In this document: piece after piece, positions 34,944 through 45,243 of the stretch
Numbering within the stretch: the stretch's first letter is position 1
Layout of the letters: each line of letters starts with the position of its first letter
From: Debaryomyces hansenii CBS767
Lineage: Eukaryota > Ascomycota > Pichiomycetes > Serinales > Debaryomycetaceae
Reading direction: 5' to 3'
Length of the DNA: 64,000 bases
NCBI RefSeq assembly: GCF_000006445.2
Contig: NC_006049.2
Coordinates: 1,488,001 to 1,552,000, forward strand
Position numbers and translations under genes: made by a program
The notes under the pieces: model-generated
What the model was told of the DNA's origin: nothing
Database searches by the model: none
Seen by the model: only the letters and a program-made list of their open reading frames with translations

Positions 34944-37448
34944 TTATGATAAATTATTGGGTTCCTCGATCCCAAATAACTGTAAAAGTTCTTTTTTTGT
35001 TAGGTTGTTACTAATACTATTTGCATTAATTTTTGAACTATTTGACGTTACGGCGTTAGCTAACTGCCTCTTTGTTTTCTGTAACTTCAAAATGTTATCT
35101 TCTACTGTATTTTTAACAGTAAGTTCATAAATGTCAACCGGCTTGGTTTGACCAATTCGATACACTCTGTCTATTGCCTGTTCTTGAATTTGAGGATTCC
35201 ACCAAGGATCAAATAGAATTACCTGTGATGCACACGTAAGATTCAACCCAACTGATCCACACTTTAAGGAACAGAGTAAAACATTCATATCTGGATCATT
35301 TTTCAAAGAATTCAAAGCAAAGTTCCTTGCTTTTATATCCATAGATCCATCATAAGTCAATATTTTAAAACCTTTCGTGCTAAGCGTATCTCCTAGTACT
35401 TTAAATAGAGATGGGAATTGGGAGAATATGATAGTTTTTCTATCACGGTTAGTCATTAAGATCTCCAATACTTGTTTTATTTTTGAGGATACATAATAAT
35501 CATCTTCGTGATGTTTGGGAACTTTGACACTTTCGCCGCAAGCTTTACAAAATCTCGTACCATCAGTGGATTGATTATTTGCATCAAGTCGCTTCATACA
35601 AATTTCACAATTTTTTGAGTCCACAGACAAGCCACCCATTGAAGTTATTAAGTTATCTAGAGATGTATCTTTATCATTGGATGTGGTCAATTTTCCCTCA
35701 AAATTTAAGCTATCTTCCGTATCTTCAAATAGCAAATTCCAGCTACAACACAATTGTCTTAATCGCAATAAATATACCAAAGCACTCATATAATTGACAT
35801 TCCCGGTTTTCGCTTGAGTTATTTCTTTCTTCAATTTAAGCGTGGGAGCATTATCCCTAACAACTTCAGTTTTTTTGTCCCTTGCAGGTCCGTTGTTCAA
35901 GTTTGATAAAATAATATGTTTCACATTATTATATATTGATCTCTCAAATTCCGAAAACTCAACCATAATTTTATGAACATTCTTTGGTGGTAATTTAAAG
36001 GTATTATGACTACTGCTCAAAATGGCTTTCGTTCTTCGTAACATTAAGTTACTCAACTCATCTCTTAATTCAAATAATGCAGTGTACATATCTCTTTCCT
36101 GAAGAGACCGTTGAATTGTGTCCAGCCATATCTTATCGTCTGCGTATTTACTGACTCGAATAAATTTGAATAATGATTGCAATTCACCGAGATTATTTTG
36201 TAGTGGTGTACCAGTCAAGCACCAACGACGGTCTGCATCTAAGTTGAAAACCGCTATTGCTTGCTTGGAGTTTTTATTCTTTATTTGATGAGCTTCATCC
36301 AATATAATTCTCCACCACCTAAACTCTGGAGAATACAAAGCTGATGGCGATCCACTCTTGTGAAATTCTGAACTTACCGTTGCATACGTTGTTATCACCA
36401 CATCATACTCAGCTAATTCTTCGTATTTCTTTGGTCTGTCAGGACCATGAAATATCATGACACTTAGCCCAGAGGCTTTGGATTCTATTTCAGATTTCCA
36501 TTGATTAGTTAGAGATACGGGACATACTATTAGGTTGGTCTTATGTTCACATTTACCCTTATTCTCTAATATCAATGTAATAGTTTGAATCGTTTTACCC
36601 AAACCCATATCATCACACAACAATCCGCCTTGAGAACTTCCCTTGATTGCCTCACGTCTCTTCAAGAATCTTAAACCGGATACTTGATGAGGTAATAATG
36701 ACACATTCAAGCCATCTACTATACAATCTTCGGGCTTCACCTCCTCCTCCTCAAAATCATGTTCATATTTATTGGCAAGATTAGCCAATAGCGAATTACT
36801 TGCACTTTCATCGTCATTAGTTCGCTTAGCACCAAAAACTTCTGATTCCTTATTCCTACTATTTGCCACTACTAAGCCTGGATTCTTAGTCTTCGAGTAG
36901 TTGGCCCATCTATCATGAACTTTGAAGTACTCTCTAGACGAATTCTTAGTAGTAGGGGGTTTTATTTTTTCAGTTCTTGGAGTAGCTGCTTTCTTGTGAC
37001 TGCCTAGAGATGCGTATATATTACTTTTAAAGGTTGTTACGACTCTATTGGTTTCAACTTGTGTTCCGAATGATTTATTATTGTTCAAAGAAGAAAATTT
37101 ACCACTTTTTAGAGTAGACATTGATTTCCTAGTATCAGCTGAACGAATCGATGTCTTTTTCTCATCTCTCTCAAGCAGGGACGGCTTAATGGTTTGCTTT
37201 GTGCTTGCTTTCAGTTCATCTGGCTTAGTTGTTCTATTTTCTATATTATTATATTTCGACTTGGCTATTGGAAACTGTGGCTTTGGTTTATATTTATGTT
37301 TATCTTTAGATCTATCATTAGATTTCACTTGAGCGTTCAAGCTTGGTTTCGGTTTCTCTTTACTGTGTTTTCTTTGGGATTCATCCTTTTCCTCATTTAA
37401 TGACAATTCGCTGAAAGTTAGCGATATATCAGGAGGACCCAGGTTCAT
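34944..37448 (-). CDS. Snf2-family DNA-dependent ATPase, Rad5/Rad16-like
   Basis: 834 residues. The N-terminal ~230 residues are basic, Ser/Lys-rich and probably disordered. The first ATPase lobe has LLPHQVSGLRFL, DDMGLGKT (Walker A, about residue 280), LDEAHQIKN (DEAH box, about 383) and LTGTPLQNN. A CxxC...CxxC zinc-like element (CEICMKRL ... CKACGES) sits between the lobes, where Rad5/Rad16/Uls1 relatives carry a RING; here it is short and lacks a full RING-H2 ligand set. The second lobe ends with FDPWWNPQIQEQAIDRVYRI. It probably remodels or translocates on DNA in repair. The N-terminus lacks HIRAN or SIM features that would assign it to Rad5 or Uls1, so no symbol is given. Confidence 0.88.
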   Translation of the reverse strand: MNLGPPDISLTFSELSLNEEKDESQRKHSKEKPKPSLNAQVKSNDRSKDKHKYKPKPQFPIAKSKYNNIENRTTKPDELKASTKQTIKPSLLERDEKKTSIRSADTRKSMSTLKSGKFSSLNNNKSFGTQVETNRVVTTFKSNIYASLGSHKKAATPRTEKIKPPTTKNSSREYFKVHDRWANYSKTKNPGLVVANSRNKESEVFGAKRTNDDESASNSLLANLANKYEHDFEEEEVKPEDCIVDGLNVSLLPHQVSGLRFLKRREAIKGSSQGGLLCDDMGLGKTIQTITLILENKGKCEHKTNLIVCPVSLTNQWKSEIESKASGLSVMIFHGPDRPKKYEELAEYDVVITTYATVSSEFHKSGSPSALYSPEFRWWRIILDEAHQIKNKNSKQAIAVFNLDADRRWCLTGTPLQNNLGELQSLFKFIRVSKYADDKIWLDTIQRSLQERDMYTALFELRDELSNLMLRRTKAILSSSHNTFKLPPKNVHKIMVEFSEFERSIYNNVKHIILSNLNNGPARDKKTEVVRDNAPTLKLKKEITQAKTGNVNYMSALVYLLRLRQLCCSWNLLFEDTEDSLNFEGKLTTSNDKDTSLDNLITSMGGLSVDSKNCEICMKRLDANNQSTDGTRFCKACGESVKVPKHHEDDYYVSSKIKQVLEILMTNRDRKTIIFSQFPSLFKVLGDTLSTKGFKILTYDGSMDIKARNFALNSLKNDPDMNVLLCSLKCGSVGLNLTCASQVILFDPWWNPQIQEQAIDRVYRIGQTKPVDIYELTVKNTVEDNILKLQKTKRQLANAVTSNSSKINANSISNNLTKKELLQLFGIEEPNNLS

Positions 37449-37549
37449 TAAGTAGGAACTTCGAGAGGATATATATTAATTTTAATGATTTCTTTTGATA
37501 AAGATTTTGCAAGCACGATTCGATAAAATCAAATCGAGAAAAAAAAATG

Positions 37550-37623
37550 CGACCTCGGTGAGGGTCGAACTCACGATCTTGAGATTAACAGTCTCACGCC
37601 TTAGCCAACTTGGCCACGAAGTC
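37550..37623 (-). tRNA. tRNA-Asn (anticodon GTT)
   Basis: 74 nt folding into a full cloverleaf: acceptor GACTTCG/CGAGGTC (one G-T wobble), D stem GCC/GGC, anticodon stem TGAGA/TCTCA with loop CTGTTAA (GTT), five-base variable loop, and T stem GTGAG/CTCAC with a TTCGACC loop. There is no intron. A T9 run follows the 3' end on the minus strand (37540-37548), a good RNA polymerase III terminator. Confidence 0.97.
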
Positions 37624-38394
37624 GTATTTTGTTTTTAATATTATTTCCATATTGTAGTACAGTTCTACTAAATAATACTCAATAGTATATCAGAAGATTT
37701 AATATAGATTAAAACTACTTCATAGGTTGATAACAAGCACTTCATACTAGGGGTTTAATCATTCATACCCATATAATCTCGTGTATATTATAGTAGAAAA
37801 TATTTTGTTGCAAATTAAATAAATGCAACAAGACTGATGATATTTTCAATTATATAGCGAAGGAATATAACTATTCCTCCAATTTTGACTGTGGACAACA
37901 AAAGAGTAGACTGTATATATTTCCAAGCGTTCTCTTGATTATGTGAATATTTTTTAATTTTTTCACTTTTAATTTCTTATTATTACTAAAACCACCAAAA
38001 ATTGCTAAAATATCAAAATGATGTGAATACAAATTTAATAATATGAATTTAATTAGGACTTCGTAATACTGATAAAATACAAGACAATAAATTAGAGCAG
38101 CATCAGATATAAGGAGGACAGTAATTTAGTTATCGTCTACATCAATCTTTATACTAGACTAATATTCGTCAATGACATGGTTAATAATTCTGAGTAGATC
38201 TTACATTCCATCAATATTCATAATAGTATTTTAATAATATATTTCTTCTATATAATCGAACCGATTTAAAATTTGTTTTGTTGGAACGTCAGAAGATAAA
38301 ACTTAAGAAATAAAGACTAAACATCAAGAAGGGGGTATAAAAATAAAGGGTTTTTTTCGTAGAAATACAACTTCTAATTGTAATCTAGTTAAAC
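37624..38394. other. Intergenic region tRNA-Asn to BGL2 3' end
   Basis: 770 bp, strongly AT-rich. It contains the tRNA 5' flank and BGL2 3' flank. I looked for an LTR or solo LTR, as these often sit beside yeast tRNA genes, and found no TG...CA-bounded repeat pair or target duplication. Confidence 0.5.
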
Positions 38395-39377
38395 TTAGAA
38401 GTCACAACTCAAGTCAAACTTTGGCTTGTTGTTCTCATCAAAGACACCCCAGTGCTTTTCAACGTCAGAAGTACCAGAAGTGTTTGGCTTCCATTCTTCA
38501 TCAAAAGCTTCGAAGACAGCAACGTTAACACCCCATCCTCTGATAGCACAGATAGCGTTTTGCCAGTAGTTCTTAGCGTTTTCAAGAGTTGGGTCAGCAG
38601 ATTCGAAGTTGGTACCCTCAGTTGGCCATCCAGTTTCACCAACCCAGAAATCAATGTCGGTACCCTTAGCGGCTTGGATGGTTTGCAAGGCTTGCATGAT
38701 GTCATCGAAGAACGAGTAAGAGGCGTTCTTACTGGTTTGTCCTTGCCAGTACGAGAAAGCGTTGGCGAAAACAAAGTCAGCAGCATCAATAGCTGGCTTG
38801 GAACCACCATCGACTAAAACGTTCCACGAGTCAACAGTACCAACTTGAACTGAAGAGTAAGACTTACCGTTCTTGTCCTTGATGTCCTTCAAGGTGTCCT
38901 TGATATCGTTGATCTTTTCGGCCAATTCGTCGGCAGTCAAATCTTCTCTATACAAAGCTTCGGATCCAACTGTGAAAACCTTGACGGTATCAACAGAAAT
39001 GTTTGGCAAGTAATCTTTCAATGCCTGTTTTTCTTCCTCGAAGTGAGCGTCATCATTTGGCCAGATACCGAACATCACTTGGAATCCGGCTTCCTCAGCG
39101 GCTGGTCCCAAGTTTTGTAAAGTGTTACAGTCAGAAACAGCGTATGCCTTAACAATCTTGGATTGTGATTCTAAAACAGAGAAGTCACTTTCGTATTCTT
39201 CTATCGATTTACAGTTACCGGAGTTATCCTTAACACCAATATTGAAAGCAAGCTAAAGAATGTGTTAATATTATGTCTCCACCAAATTTCAAATCATATT
39301 CGAAAAAAACTTACATCTCCAATAGCAGAAACTGATGAAACAGCTGCAGCAAGAACAGTCAAATATTTTAATTGCAT
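38395..39377 (-). CDS. BGL2: Cell-wall endo-beta-1,3-glucanase/glucanosyltransferase, GH17 (two exons)
   Basis: 306 residues after splicing (yeast 313). Exon 1 (39315-39377, 21 codons) encodes the signal peptide MQLKYLTVLAAAVSSVSA and IGD. Exon 2 (38395-39252) resumes in phase with LAFNIGVKDNSGNCKS, matching yeast Bgl2 after its signal peptide. GH17 catalytic motifs are FTVGSEALYRED (acid/base Glu) and FWVGETGWPTEG (nucleophile Glu); NAFSYWQGQ and NTSGTSDVEKHWGVF are near-invariant. It is an abundant non-covalently bound wall protein that introduces 1,6-branches in beta-glucan. It has no GPI tail. Without the intron, the ORF would start inside the domain. Confidence 0.96.
39253..39314 (-). 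other. BGL2: BGL2 intron (62 nt)
   Basis: Donor GTAAGT at 39314-39309, branch-like TATTAAC, acceptor TTTAG ending at 39253. Removing it joins the signal-peptide exon to the GH17 domain in phase 0. It is located just after the signal-peptide cleavage region. Confidence 0.9.
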
Positions 39378-39697
39378 TTTCAGAACTATCTATTGATTAA
39401 ACGAATGAGTACTAATTCTAATAAGAACAAAATTAAACAAATAAAACAAATAGAACAAATAAAATCAATGAATATTCTATAAACAAATTCCTCACCATCC
39501 TTACAGAAATGTTTACAGTTCTAGACTTGTGTTCTAAATTTAGAAAAAGCAAACAAAGACTCAAATATACGCATAACAAAACAAGCAAGCGATGACTTAA
39601 TAGGGGTGTAGGGATGTTGAAGCCATATAGAGTGCGTGAAATGCGCGCGTAAACTACATCATTAACAAATATGTACGTTTTTTGCAATCTATATAGT
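39378..39697. other. BGL2 promoter
   Basis: 320 bp upstream of BGL2 that also holds the 3' end of the methyltransferase gene. It contains a run of near-repeats of ACAAATAAAA near 39430-39465. No defined site was recognised. Confidence 0.4.
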
Positions 39698-40846
39698 CTA
39701 GTGGTATACTTTCGTAAGACTGATTAGCGTAGCATCTTCTATTTTAACACCTTTTGGGATTGGCAACTCGCCGTCGAACATCTGGGAAGCATTTTCAACG
39801 CCAGGCAAATTGGCTTTGTCGTTCTGGAAACTATAGTCTATGTCGTTGTAGTTACCGAAAAGTAGGAGAATCTTCCCGTCGTTGGGGGAGAGGTCGGGGT
39901 TTTTGTTTATAGAGTTTCTGGCTTCAATGGTGTCGTTGGAGTTGAAGTAGTCGTCGCAGTTGACGTAGATGGTAGATGTGTAGCCTTCGGGGAACGAGCA
40001 CTGAGTGAAGATAGAGCTGAAGTTGGCACAGTATCTGACATGGTACCCGAAGGACAGTTTGGAGCCGATCAAGCCATAGGCCTGGAGGGGGGAGACGATT
40101 TTTTTGTTTTTCAAGTCCACCGTGACCCTGACGTTGACGGGGACTTCGTGGTCCAATACAAACGGCTCGGCGTCGCCGATATTGACATATTTGGTGACGG
40201 ACAATTTTTTCAATGCACTGACCTTTTTGTTCTTTTTGGTGACCTTTGGCGTGGCCTTGGGGATGGTGAGACCTTCCTTGAAGTCCTTGGAGACGTGGTT
40301 GTTGGACATAAATGGGAGGGTCGATATCTTGGGGAGTTTTTGGGCGTATTTGAACTTGGTGTGGAATTGGTTGTTTGCGAAGACAGACTTGACCAAATAT
40401 GGCGGAGTCATGAAGTATTGCAATAATGTAGCGAAGAGTAAGGTGTTGTTTTCGTTAAGGTCAGACGAGAGGTCCACAGGAGTCTCTGGTTCTTTGGTTT
40501 TTTCGACGGCGGTTGGCTTCAATATATCCTCATCGCTGAAGTTGAACTTGATCTTTTTACCACCTTTGTTACTGCCCAATTCAACAACCTTGGCAGCCTC
40601 TTTTTCGGCAAGATCTTGCTTCTTGGACGACGTGGGCACGTCTAACACCACGACTTCGGCTACGTTATAAATCGTTGCAGCTTTTGCTATTTGATATGCA
40701 ATAGACGTTATTTGTTCTAAATTCTTAGCATTTGCGGCTGATATTATAGTAGATGGAACACATATGGAGTATTGGGTTTCTGGAATTGCCTTGACAGGCT
40801 TCTTCACAGGCTTCTCTTCCTTGGCTTCGGTCTTTCTTTTGGCCAT
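39698..40846 (-). CDS. SPOUT-fold RNA methyltransferase (C9orf114/SPOUT1 family)
   Basis: 382 residues. After a basic N-terminus, the protein begins the domain with YSICVPSTIISAANAKNLEQ and contains VAEVVVLDVP, a disordered K/E insert, TPPYLVKSVF, LPFMSNNHVSKDFKEGLT, a region with GSKLSFGYHVRYC and a C-terminal knot-like segment (KILLLFGNYNDIDYSF). This order fits the DUF171/SPOUT family whose S. cerevisiae members are YMR310C and YGR283C, presumed rRNA methyltransferases. Function in this yeast is inferred from family only. The start is the first ATG. Confidence 0.82.
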   Translation of the reverse strand: MAKRKTEAKEEKPVKKPVKAIPETQYSICVPSTIISAANAKNLEQITSIAYQIAKAATIYNVAEVVVLDVPTSSKKQDLAEKEAAKVVELGSNKGGKKIKFNFSDEDILKPTAVEKTKEPETPVDLSSDLNENNTLLFATLLQYFMTPPYLVKSVFANNQFHTKFKYAQKLPKISTLPFMSNNHVSKDFKEGLTIPKATPKVTKKNKKVSALKKLSVTKYVNIGDAEPFVLDHEVPVNVRVTVDLKNKKIVSPLQAYGLIGSKLSFGYHVRYCANFSSIFTQCSFPEGYTSTIYVNCDDYFNSNDTIEARNSINKNPDLSPNDGKILLLFGNYNDIDYSFQNDKANLPGVENASQMFDGELPIPKGVKIEDATLISLTKVYH

Positions 40847-41135
40847 GGTTAATGTATAAACTTGGGGATAGATATTTGAAATATCATCTAAAATAAATTT
40901 TCAAGAGCTCATCTTAAGAGCGCGCAGTATCTGACATTGTACAATAAAGCTTGTAATAAGATAAAAGACAAGCATTTCGTACTTTCAAAATAGACTATAG
41001 ACCTGATTACACGTTTACAACGACAATAGTAAATACTTGTTGTATATTAATAAATCTACGAAATTTTAATTGATATTGGACAATATACTAGCTGCACGAT
41101 AGCCGGAGGGACAAATATGAAAATTATCCCAAAAT

Positions 41136-42506
41136 TCAAGCTTCAGTGGTTTCAGCAGCATCAGCATCAGCAGCATCAGCATCAGCATCAGCTTGGTCTT
41201 CTTCAGCTTCGAGCTTGGCAATCTTAGCCTTTGCCTTTTCAACGTTGACTTTAGTTTGTTCTTCTTGCTTATCTTCAAGGGCATTTAAAGTTTCCTTCAA
41301 AGTGTCTATGGTTGAAGAAACATCGTCAGCTTGAGTTGGTAATGGGATGCTCAAGTCACCTAATGCAACAATAACATCTGGTTCAACGGTGAAGTTCTTA
41401 GACTTAGACTTCTTTTGTTTAGAGGCCTTCTTGGACTTAGAACCTTGGAAGAAAGATTCTTGTTCTTTCTTAAGAACAACTACGTCTTCAGGCATTTCAA
41501 TCTTTCTACCGTTTACAGAGGTATTGACATTGTCGCTGGTAGCAGTGACATTTTTCTTTGGTTGTGGCTTAACGTACGATGGGTCGAAGTAGGCCAATAA
41601 GGTGTGGATAGAGTTGATTTCATCGCTGAAAGCAGGAATAGAAGCCTCAGCCAATTGTTTTTCGGCTTGTTCCTTTCTCTTTTGCTTCTTATCTTCCAAT
41701 TGTTGTTGTTTGGATTCTTCATCTCTCTTCTTTCTTTCTTCGGTCATTAAGGTCTTGAATTTTTCGAATTCAGCGTCAAATTCAGATCTCAACTTTCTAA
41801 TCTGGTCGTATTTACCGTCCTTGGTCTTCTTGATTTCATTTCTCTTGCCGAACAAATCGTTTCTCTTGTCAACAACCGACTTGTTGTCGTCGTTTATTTG
41901 ATCCAATTCTTTTTGAATCTTTTCAAATTGTTGTTGAACTTCCTTGTTTTGAACCGCGTTCAATTTCTTCTTCAACTCGGCAATCTTGGCCTTGTCCTGG
42001 TCAATCAGCTCTTGCTGCTTTTCGATGGATCCGAAGTCCTTACGCAACTTACGTAACGACGACATTTCCTTGACGTATCTTCTTTCATCCGCCAATTTCA
42101 AGTCTCCCGCATCAACCAACTTGTCTAAGTAGTTGACTCTCGAGTCGATTTCTTGCACATTCTTGAATGCGTGTTTGGAGGTCTTGGTTTGGATTTCTGA
42201 GATCTTTCTCTTCAATTGGGCCTCGACACCTTTGATTTGATCCAAAATAGCCCCTCTTTCGTTCTTGATAGTGCTTTGCTTACCGACTAACTCCTTCAAT
42301 TGACCTTGCAATTCTTTTCTTCTTTCAATCACTTTTGGGTCTGTGACAACCTTGTTAATTTGTGCGTTAATCTCATTGTTCGTTAAGTCCAACTTTTTAA
42401 TTTCATTTTTCAACCCGTCGATTTCTTGTTTCAAAGCTTTGTCATCCGGACGTTTGATAAAACGTCTGTTGGGACGTCCAGTAGAATTTTCGGCGACGCT
42501 AGACAT
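41136..42506 (-). CDS. BFR1: Bfr1-like mRNP/polysome-associated coiled-coil protein
   Basis: 456 residues from the ATG at 42506 (yeast 470). Most of the protein is predicted coiled coil (about 20-330) of K/E/Q-rich heptads, with family blocks NRRFIKRPDDKALKQEID, AFKNVQEIDSRVNYLDKLVD and DERRYVKEMSSLRKLRKDF. A second region has AFSDEINSIHTLLAYFDPSYV, then a basic patch and an Ala/Asp-rich acidic tail encoded by a GCTGAT-like microsatellite (about 41150-41200). Bfr1 binds mRNPs and polysomes at the ER. The frame is open 59 codons upstream but starts with GTG and does not resemble the family, so the first ATG is preferred. Confidence 0.92.
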   Translation of the reverse strand: MSSVAENSTGRPNRRFIKRPDDKALKQEIDGLKNEIKKLDLTNNEINAQINKVVTDPKVIERRKELQGQLKELVGKQSTIKNERGAILDQIKGVEAQLKRKISEIQTKTSKHAFKNVQEIDSRVNYLDKLVDAGDLKLADERRYVKEMSSLRKLRKDFGSIEKQQELIDQDKAKIAELKKKLNAVQNKEVQQQFEKIQKELDQINDDNKSVVDKRNDLFGKRNEIKKTKDGKYDQIRKLRSEFDAEFEKFKTLMTEERKKRDEESKQQQLEDKKQKRKEQAEKQLAEASIPAFSDEINSIHTLLAYFDPSYVKPQPKKNVTATSDNVNTSVNGRKIEMPEDVVVLKKEQESFFQGSKSKKASKQKKSKSKNFTVEPDVIVALGDLSIPLPTQADDVSSTIDTLKETLNALEDKQEEQTKVNVEKAKAKIAKLEAEEDQADADADAADADAAETTEA

Positions 42507-42930
42507 GTTTGGCTTATTCAATTGTGGGGGTGCTTTCCTTGTGGTCTGAAATAATGAGATCAATAGTAGAAGCGCCGGCTTTGGGTCGACAATTTTTTCA
42601 GACCAAATTCGAAAATGTTCGAGAAGCCCAGGGCTCCACAATTTTTCACTATGACAGAGACAAAATGGCCCAATCTTTGGCACCGTAACGGCAATTAAAT
42701 CAGATCCAAGTAGATACGACTAATACACTACTGATTAGCTTCGTGGATATTTAAGGATTATATTGTTAATACTGGGAGTAACAAGTTATCGTGGATTGAT
42801 GGCATCATTCGTCGTATAGGGAAGTTTTTGTTCAGCCGATCGCGTTTATCAGAAAATTTATTTAGTACCCACTTCAGGTCAACAAAAGGTTTTCAAGAAT
42901 AAGTGTTAGAAATCACAATAGACGTTAGAC
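42507..42930. other. Divergent promoter BFR1/IDI1
   Basis: 424 bp shared by two divergent starts. It contains the TCGTATA element at 42812-42818. Nothing else is recognised. Confidence 0.5.
42812..42818 (+). promoter_or_regulatory. Sterol-response-type element (TCGTATA) upstream of IDI1
   Basis: TCGTATA is the core site of Upc2/Ecm22-type Zn2Cys6 sterol regulators. It lies about 113 bp before the IDI1 ATG, in an isoprenoid gene where sterol control makes sense. Seven bases can occur by chance, so this is a lead. Confidence 0.5.
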
Positions 42931-43791
42931 ATGTCAGATTACGCTAAGCTAGTTGCTGGGTTAACGGGTGAAGACATTTTGAACAAATGGAGCGAAGTTA
43001 CTCCGTTGAAACAGATCTCTGGAGTTCCGAAATCAGCAGGTTCAAGCACAGACAATTCCATCATCAACGAAACGATATTTGAAGGCCACAACGAGGAACA
43101 AATTAAATTGATGGATGAATTGTGCATTGTTTTAGACTACGAGGACAAGCCCATCGGAGCTGGTACCAAGAAGTTGTGCCATATAATGACCAACATCGAC
43201 GAAGGGTTGTTGCACAGAGCATTTTCTGTGTTTCTCTTCAACGAGGACGGAAAGTTGTTATTACAACAGAGAGCTGACGAAAAGATCACATTCCCACAGA
43301 TGTGGACCAACACCTGCTGTTCGCATCCGTTGTGCGTGCCTGATGAATTAGGCATAACGGCAGAGGGTGGAAGCTCGAACCAAAATGACTTGTCGACCGC
43401 CATTGCGGGAGCCAAGGTGGCAGCGCAAAGAAAGTTGGAGCACGAACTAGGCATTCCTTACGGAGATGCTCCTCTTGCCGACTTTCAGTACTTGACCAGA
43501 ATCCACTACAAGTCGCCTAGTGGAGGTGACGACTCCAAGTGGGGTGAGCACGAGATCGACTACATCTTGATCTTGAAGACCAAGAACGACATCACCATAA
43601 ATGCCAACTACAACGAGGTCAAGGACTACAAGTACGTGGGTCAAGACGAATTGAAGCAAATGTTTGAAGATGACTCGTTGGTATTCACCCCATGGTTCAA
43701 ATTGATCTGCCAAACTTTCTTGTTCAACTGGTGGGGTAATTTGGACGACTTGCACTCTTTCAAAGACGATAAAGTCCACCGTTTACTCTAA
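42931..43791 (+). CDS. IDI1: Isopentenyl-diphosphate delta-isomerase
   Basis: 286 residues (yeast 288). It interconverts IPP and DMAPP, the step after the mevalonate pathway that ERG8 serves. The Nudix-fold core has LLHRAFSVFLFNEDGKLLLQ, catalytic Cys in WTNTCCSHPL, the Nudix-like KLEHELGI, the active-site Glu region in WGEHEIDYIL, and a C-terminal TPWFKLICQTFLFNWW. All expected catalytic residues are present. The start is the first ATG. Codon use is more GC3-rich than its neighbours, consistent with high expression. Confidence 0.97.
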   Translation: MSDYAKLVAGLTGEDILNKWSEVTPLKQISGVPKSAGSSTDNSIINETIFEGHNEEQIKLMDELCIVLDYEDKPIGAGTKKLCHIMTNIDEGLLHRAFSVFLFNEDGKLLLQQRADEKITFPQMWTNTCCSHPLCVPDELGITAEGGSSNQNDLSTAIAGAKVAAQRKLEHELGIPYGDAPLADFQYLTRIHYKSPSGGDDSKWGEHEIDYILILKTKNDITINANYNEVKDYKYVGQDELKQMFEDDSLVFTPWFKLICQTFLFNWWGNLDDLHSFKDDKVHRLL

Positions 43792-44055
43792 TATATATTC
43801 CAAATAAACTCTGTATAAATACCTATTCCAATATTTTTCACTCCGACCCAGAACCCGAGTCACATGTAGCCAGGCCTCTTTGACTCGACCGGGATGAACA
43901 GAGAAAGTGACACAAAATCCCAGAACTTCTGTTCATAGAGGAGAAGGAAATTTTACGGTTACAATTTCCACATTCCTAGTATATATATAGAAGAGTATTA
44001 GAGTGATAATACTTTGGATACGGGGAGATAAGAAGAACAGGAAGCTAGGATATAA

Positions 44056-45243
44056 ATGATTTCATTAAGGAGTATACTGAGAAGTCCTGCGGTTCAACCG
44101 GCACGGATTTATCGTACGTTAGCGACAGCTGATACGTCGGGTATCAATGAGCAAGCCAAACCTAAGACCAAGAGAAAGAAGACAGTGTTTTCAGATTCAT
44201 TAAATAAAGGACCATCGTTTGAGGACTTTGTGAACGGGAAAGCAGCGGATATGTTGGTTGATCCATTAGAAGCGGCCAGACAAGATCCGAACCAAAGATT
44301 GCCCAAATGGTTGAAGGTGCCAATCCCCAAGGGAAAGTCGTTTAACAACTTGAAAAATGACGTGAGGGAGTTGAAATTAGCAACGGTGTGTGAAGAGGCC
44401 AAATGTCCAAACATCGGTGAATGTTGGGGAGGAAAGAAGTCGGAGGCCACTGCCACGATCATGTTGATGGGGGACACCTGTACCAGAGGATGCCGTTTTT
44501 GCTCTGTGAAGACCAGCAGGGCGCCAGCCAAGCCAGATCCTATGGAGCCGGAGAACACGGCCGAAGCTATCAGTAGATGGGGGCTTGGATACGTTGTTTT
44601 GACCACGGTCGACAGGGACGATTTAGTGGATGGTGGTGCTAACCACTTGGCGGAAACGGTGAGAAAGATCAAAGAAAAAGCACCCCAAATCTTGGTAGAA
44701 GTATTGGGAGGTGACTTCAGAGGAGACTTGGATATGGCTGCGATTTTGGCAAGATCGGGCTTAGATGTGTATGCCCACAACATCGAAACGGTCGAGGCAT
44801 TGACACCCTACGTAAGAGACCGCAGGGCCACTTATAGACAATCCTTGTCAATCTTGAACAAGGCCAAGGAGACAAAGCCATCGTTGGTGACCAAGACGTC
44901 GCTTATGTTAGGATTCGGTGAGACCGACGAACAGATCATGCAAACGTTGAAAGACTTGAGAGAAATAAAGTGTGACGTCGTGACATTCGGCCAATACATG
45001 AGACCTACCAAGAGACACATGAAGGTGGTTGATTATGTCAAGCCTGAAAAATTCGACTACTGGAGAGACACCGCTTTACAAATGGGCTTCCTTTATGTTG
45101 CCAGTGGTCCTTTGGTTAGATCGTCCTACAAGGCAGGTGAAGCCTTTATTGAAAACGTTATTAGAAAGAGAAGACACAATGTTGGTGAAACCCCAAGATT
45201 GGCCCAAGAAGTCAACCCAAAGATTATATCCCAATCCATTTGA
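44056..45243 (+). CDS. LIP5: Lipoyl synthase, mitochondrial
   Basis: 395 residues. Radical-SAM enzyme that inserts sulphur into octanoyl groups of the H protein and 2-oxoacid dehydrogenase E2s. The N-terminus is a mitochondrial presequence rich in R/S and lacking acids ([14 protein letters not shown]). Both iron-sulphur cluster motifs are present: the auxiliary [12 protein letters not shown] and the radical-[33 protein letters not shown] and the C-terminal RSSY (VRSSYKAGE, ligating the auxiliary cluster) are intact. Length matches the family. A long antisense ORF (44109-44783) is a by-product of codon bias. Confidence 0.97.
   Translation: MISLRSILRSPAVQPARIYRTLATADTSGINEQAKPKTKRKKTVFSDSLNKGPSFEDFVNGKAADMLVDPLEAARQDPNQRLPKWLKVPIPKGKSFNNLKNDVRELKLATVCEEAKCPNIGECWGGKKSEATATIMLMGDTCTRGCRFCSVKTSRAPAKPDPMEPENTAEAISRWGLGYVVLTTVDRDDLVDGGANHLAETVRKIKEKAPQILVEVLGGDFRGDLDMAAILARSGLDVYAHNIETVEALTPYVRDRRATYRQSLSILNKAKETKPSLVTKTSLMLGFGETDEQIMQTLKDLREIKCDVVTFGQYMRPTKRHMKVVDYVKPEKFDYWRDTALQMGFLYVASGPLVRSSYKAGEAFIENVIRKRRHNVGETPRLAQEVNPKIISQSI

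Noticed and set aside
37624..38394. LTR or solo LTR beside tRNA-Asn
   Set aside because: TGTTG-like starts occur (37806, 38280) but without a matching CA end, repeat partner or target duplication.
42507..42683. N-terminal extension of BFR1
   Set aside because: Open frame but it begins at GTG, lacks ATG and does not resemble the family. The ATG at 42506 gives the expected length.
44109..44783. 224-codon minus-strand ORF opposite LIP5
   Set aside because: Shadow of a highly conserved, codon-biased gene; it has no domain sense.
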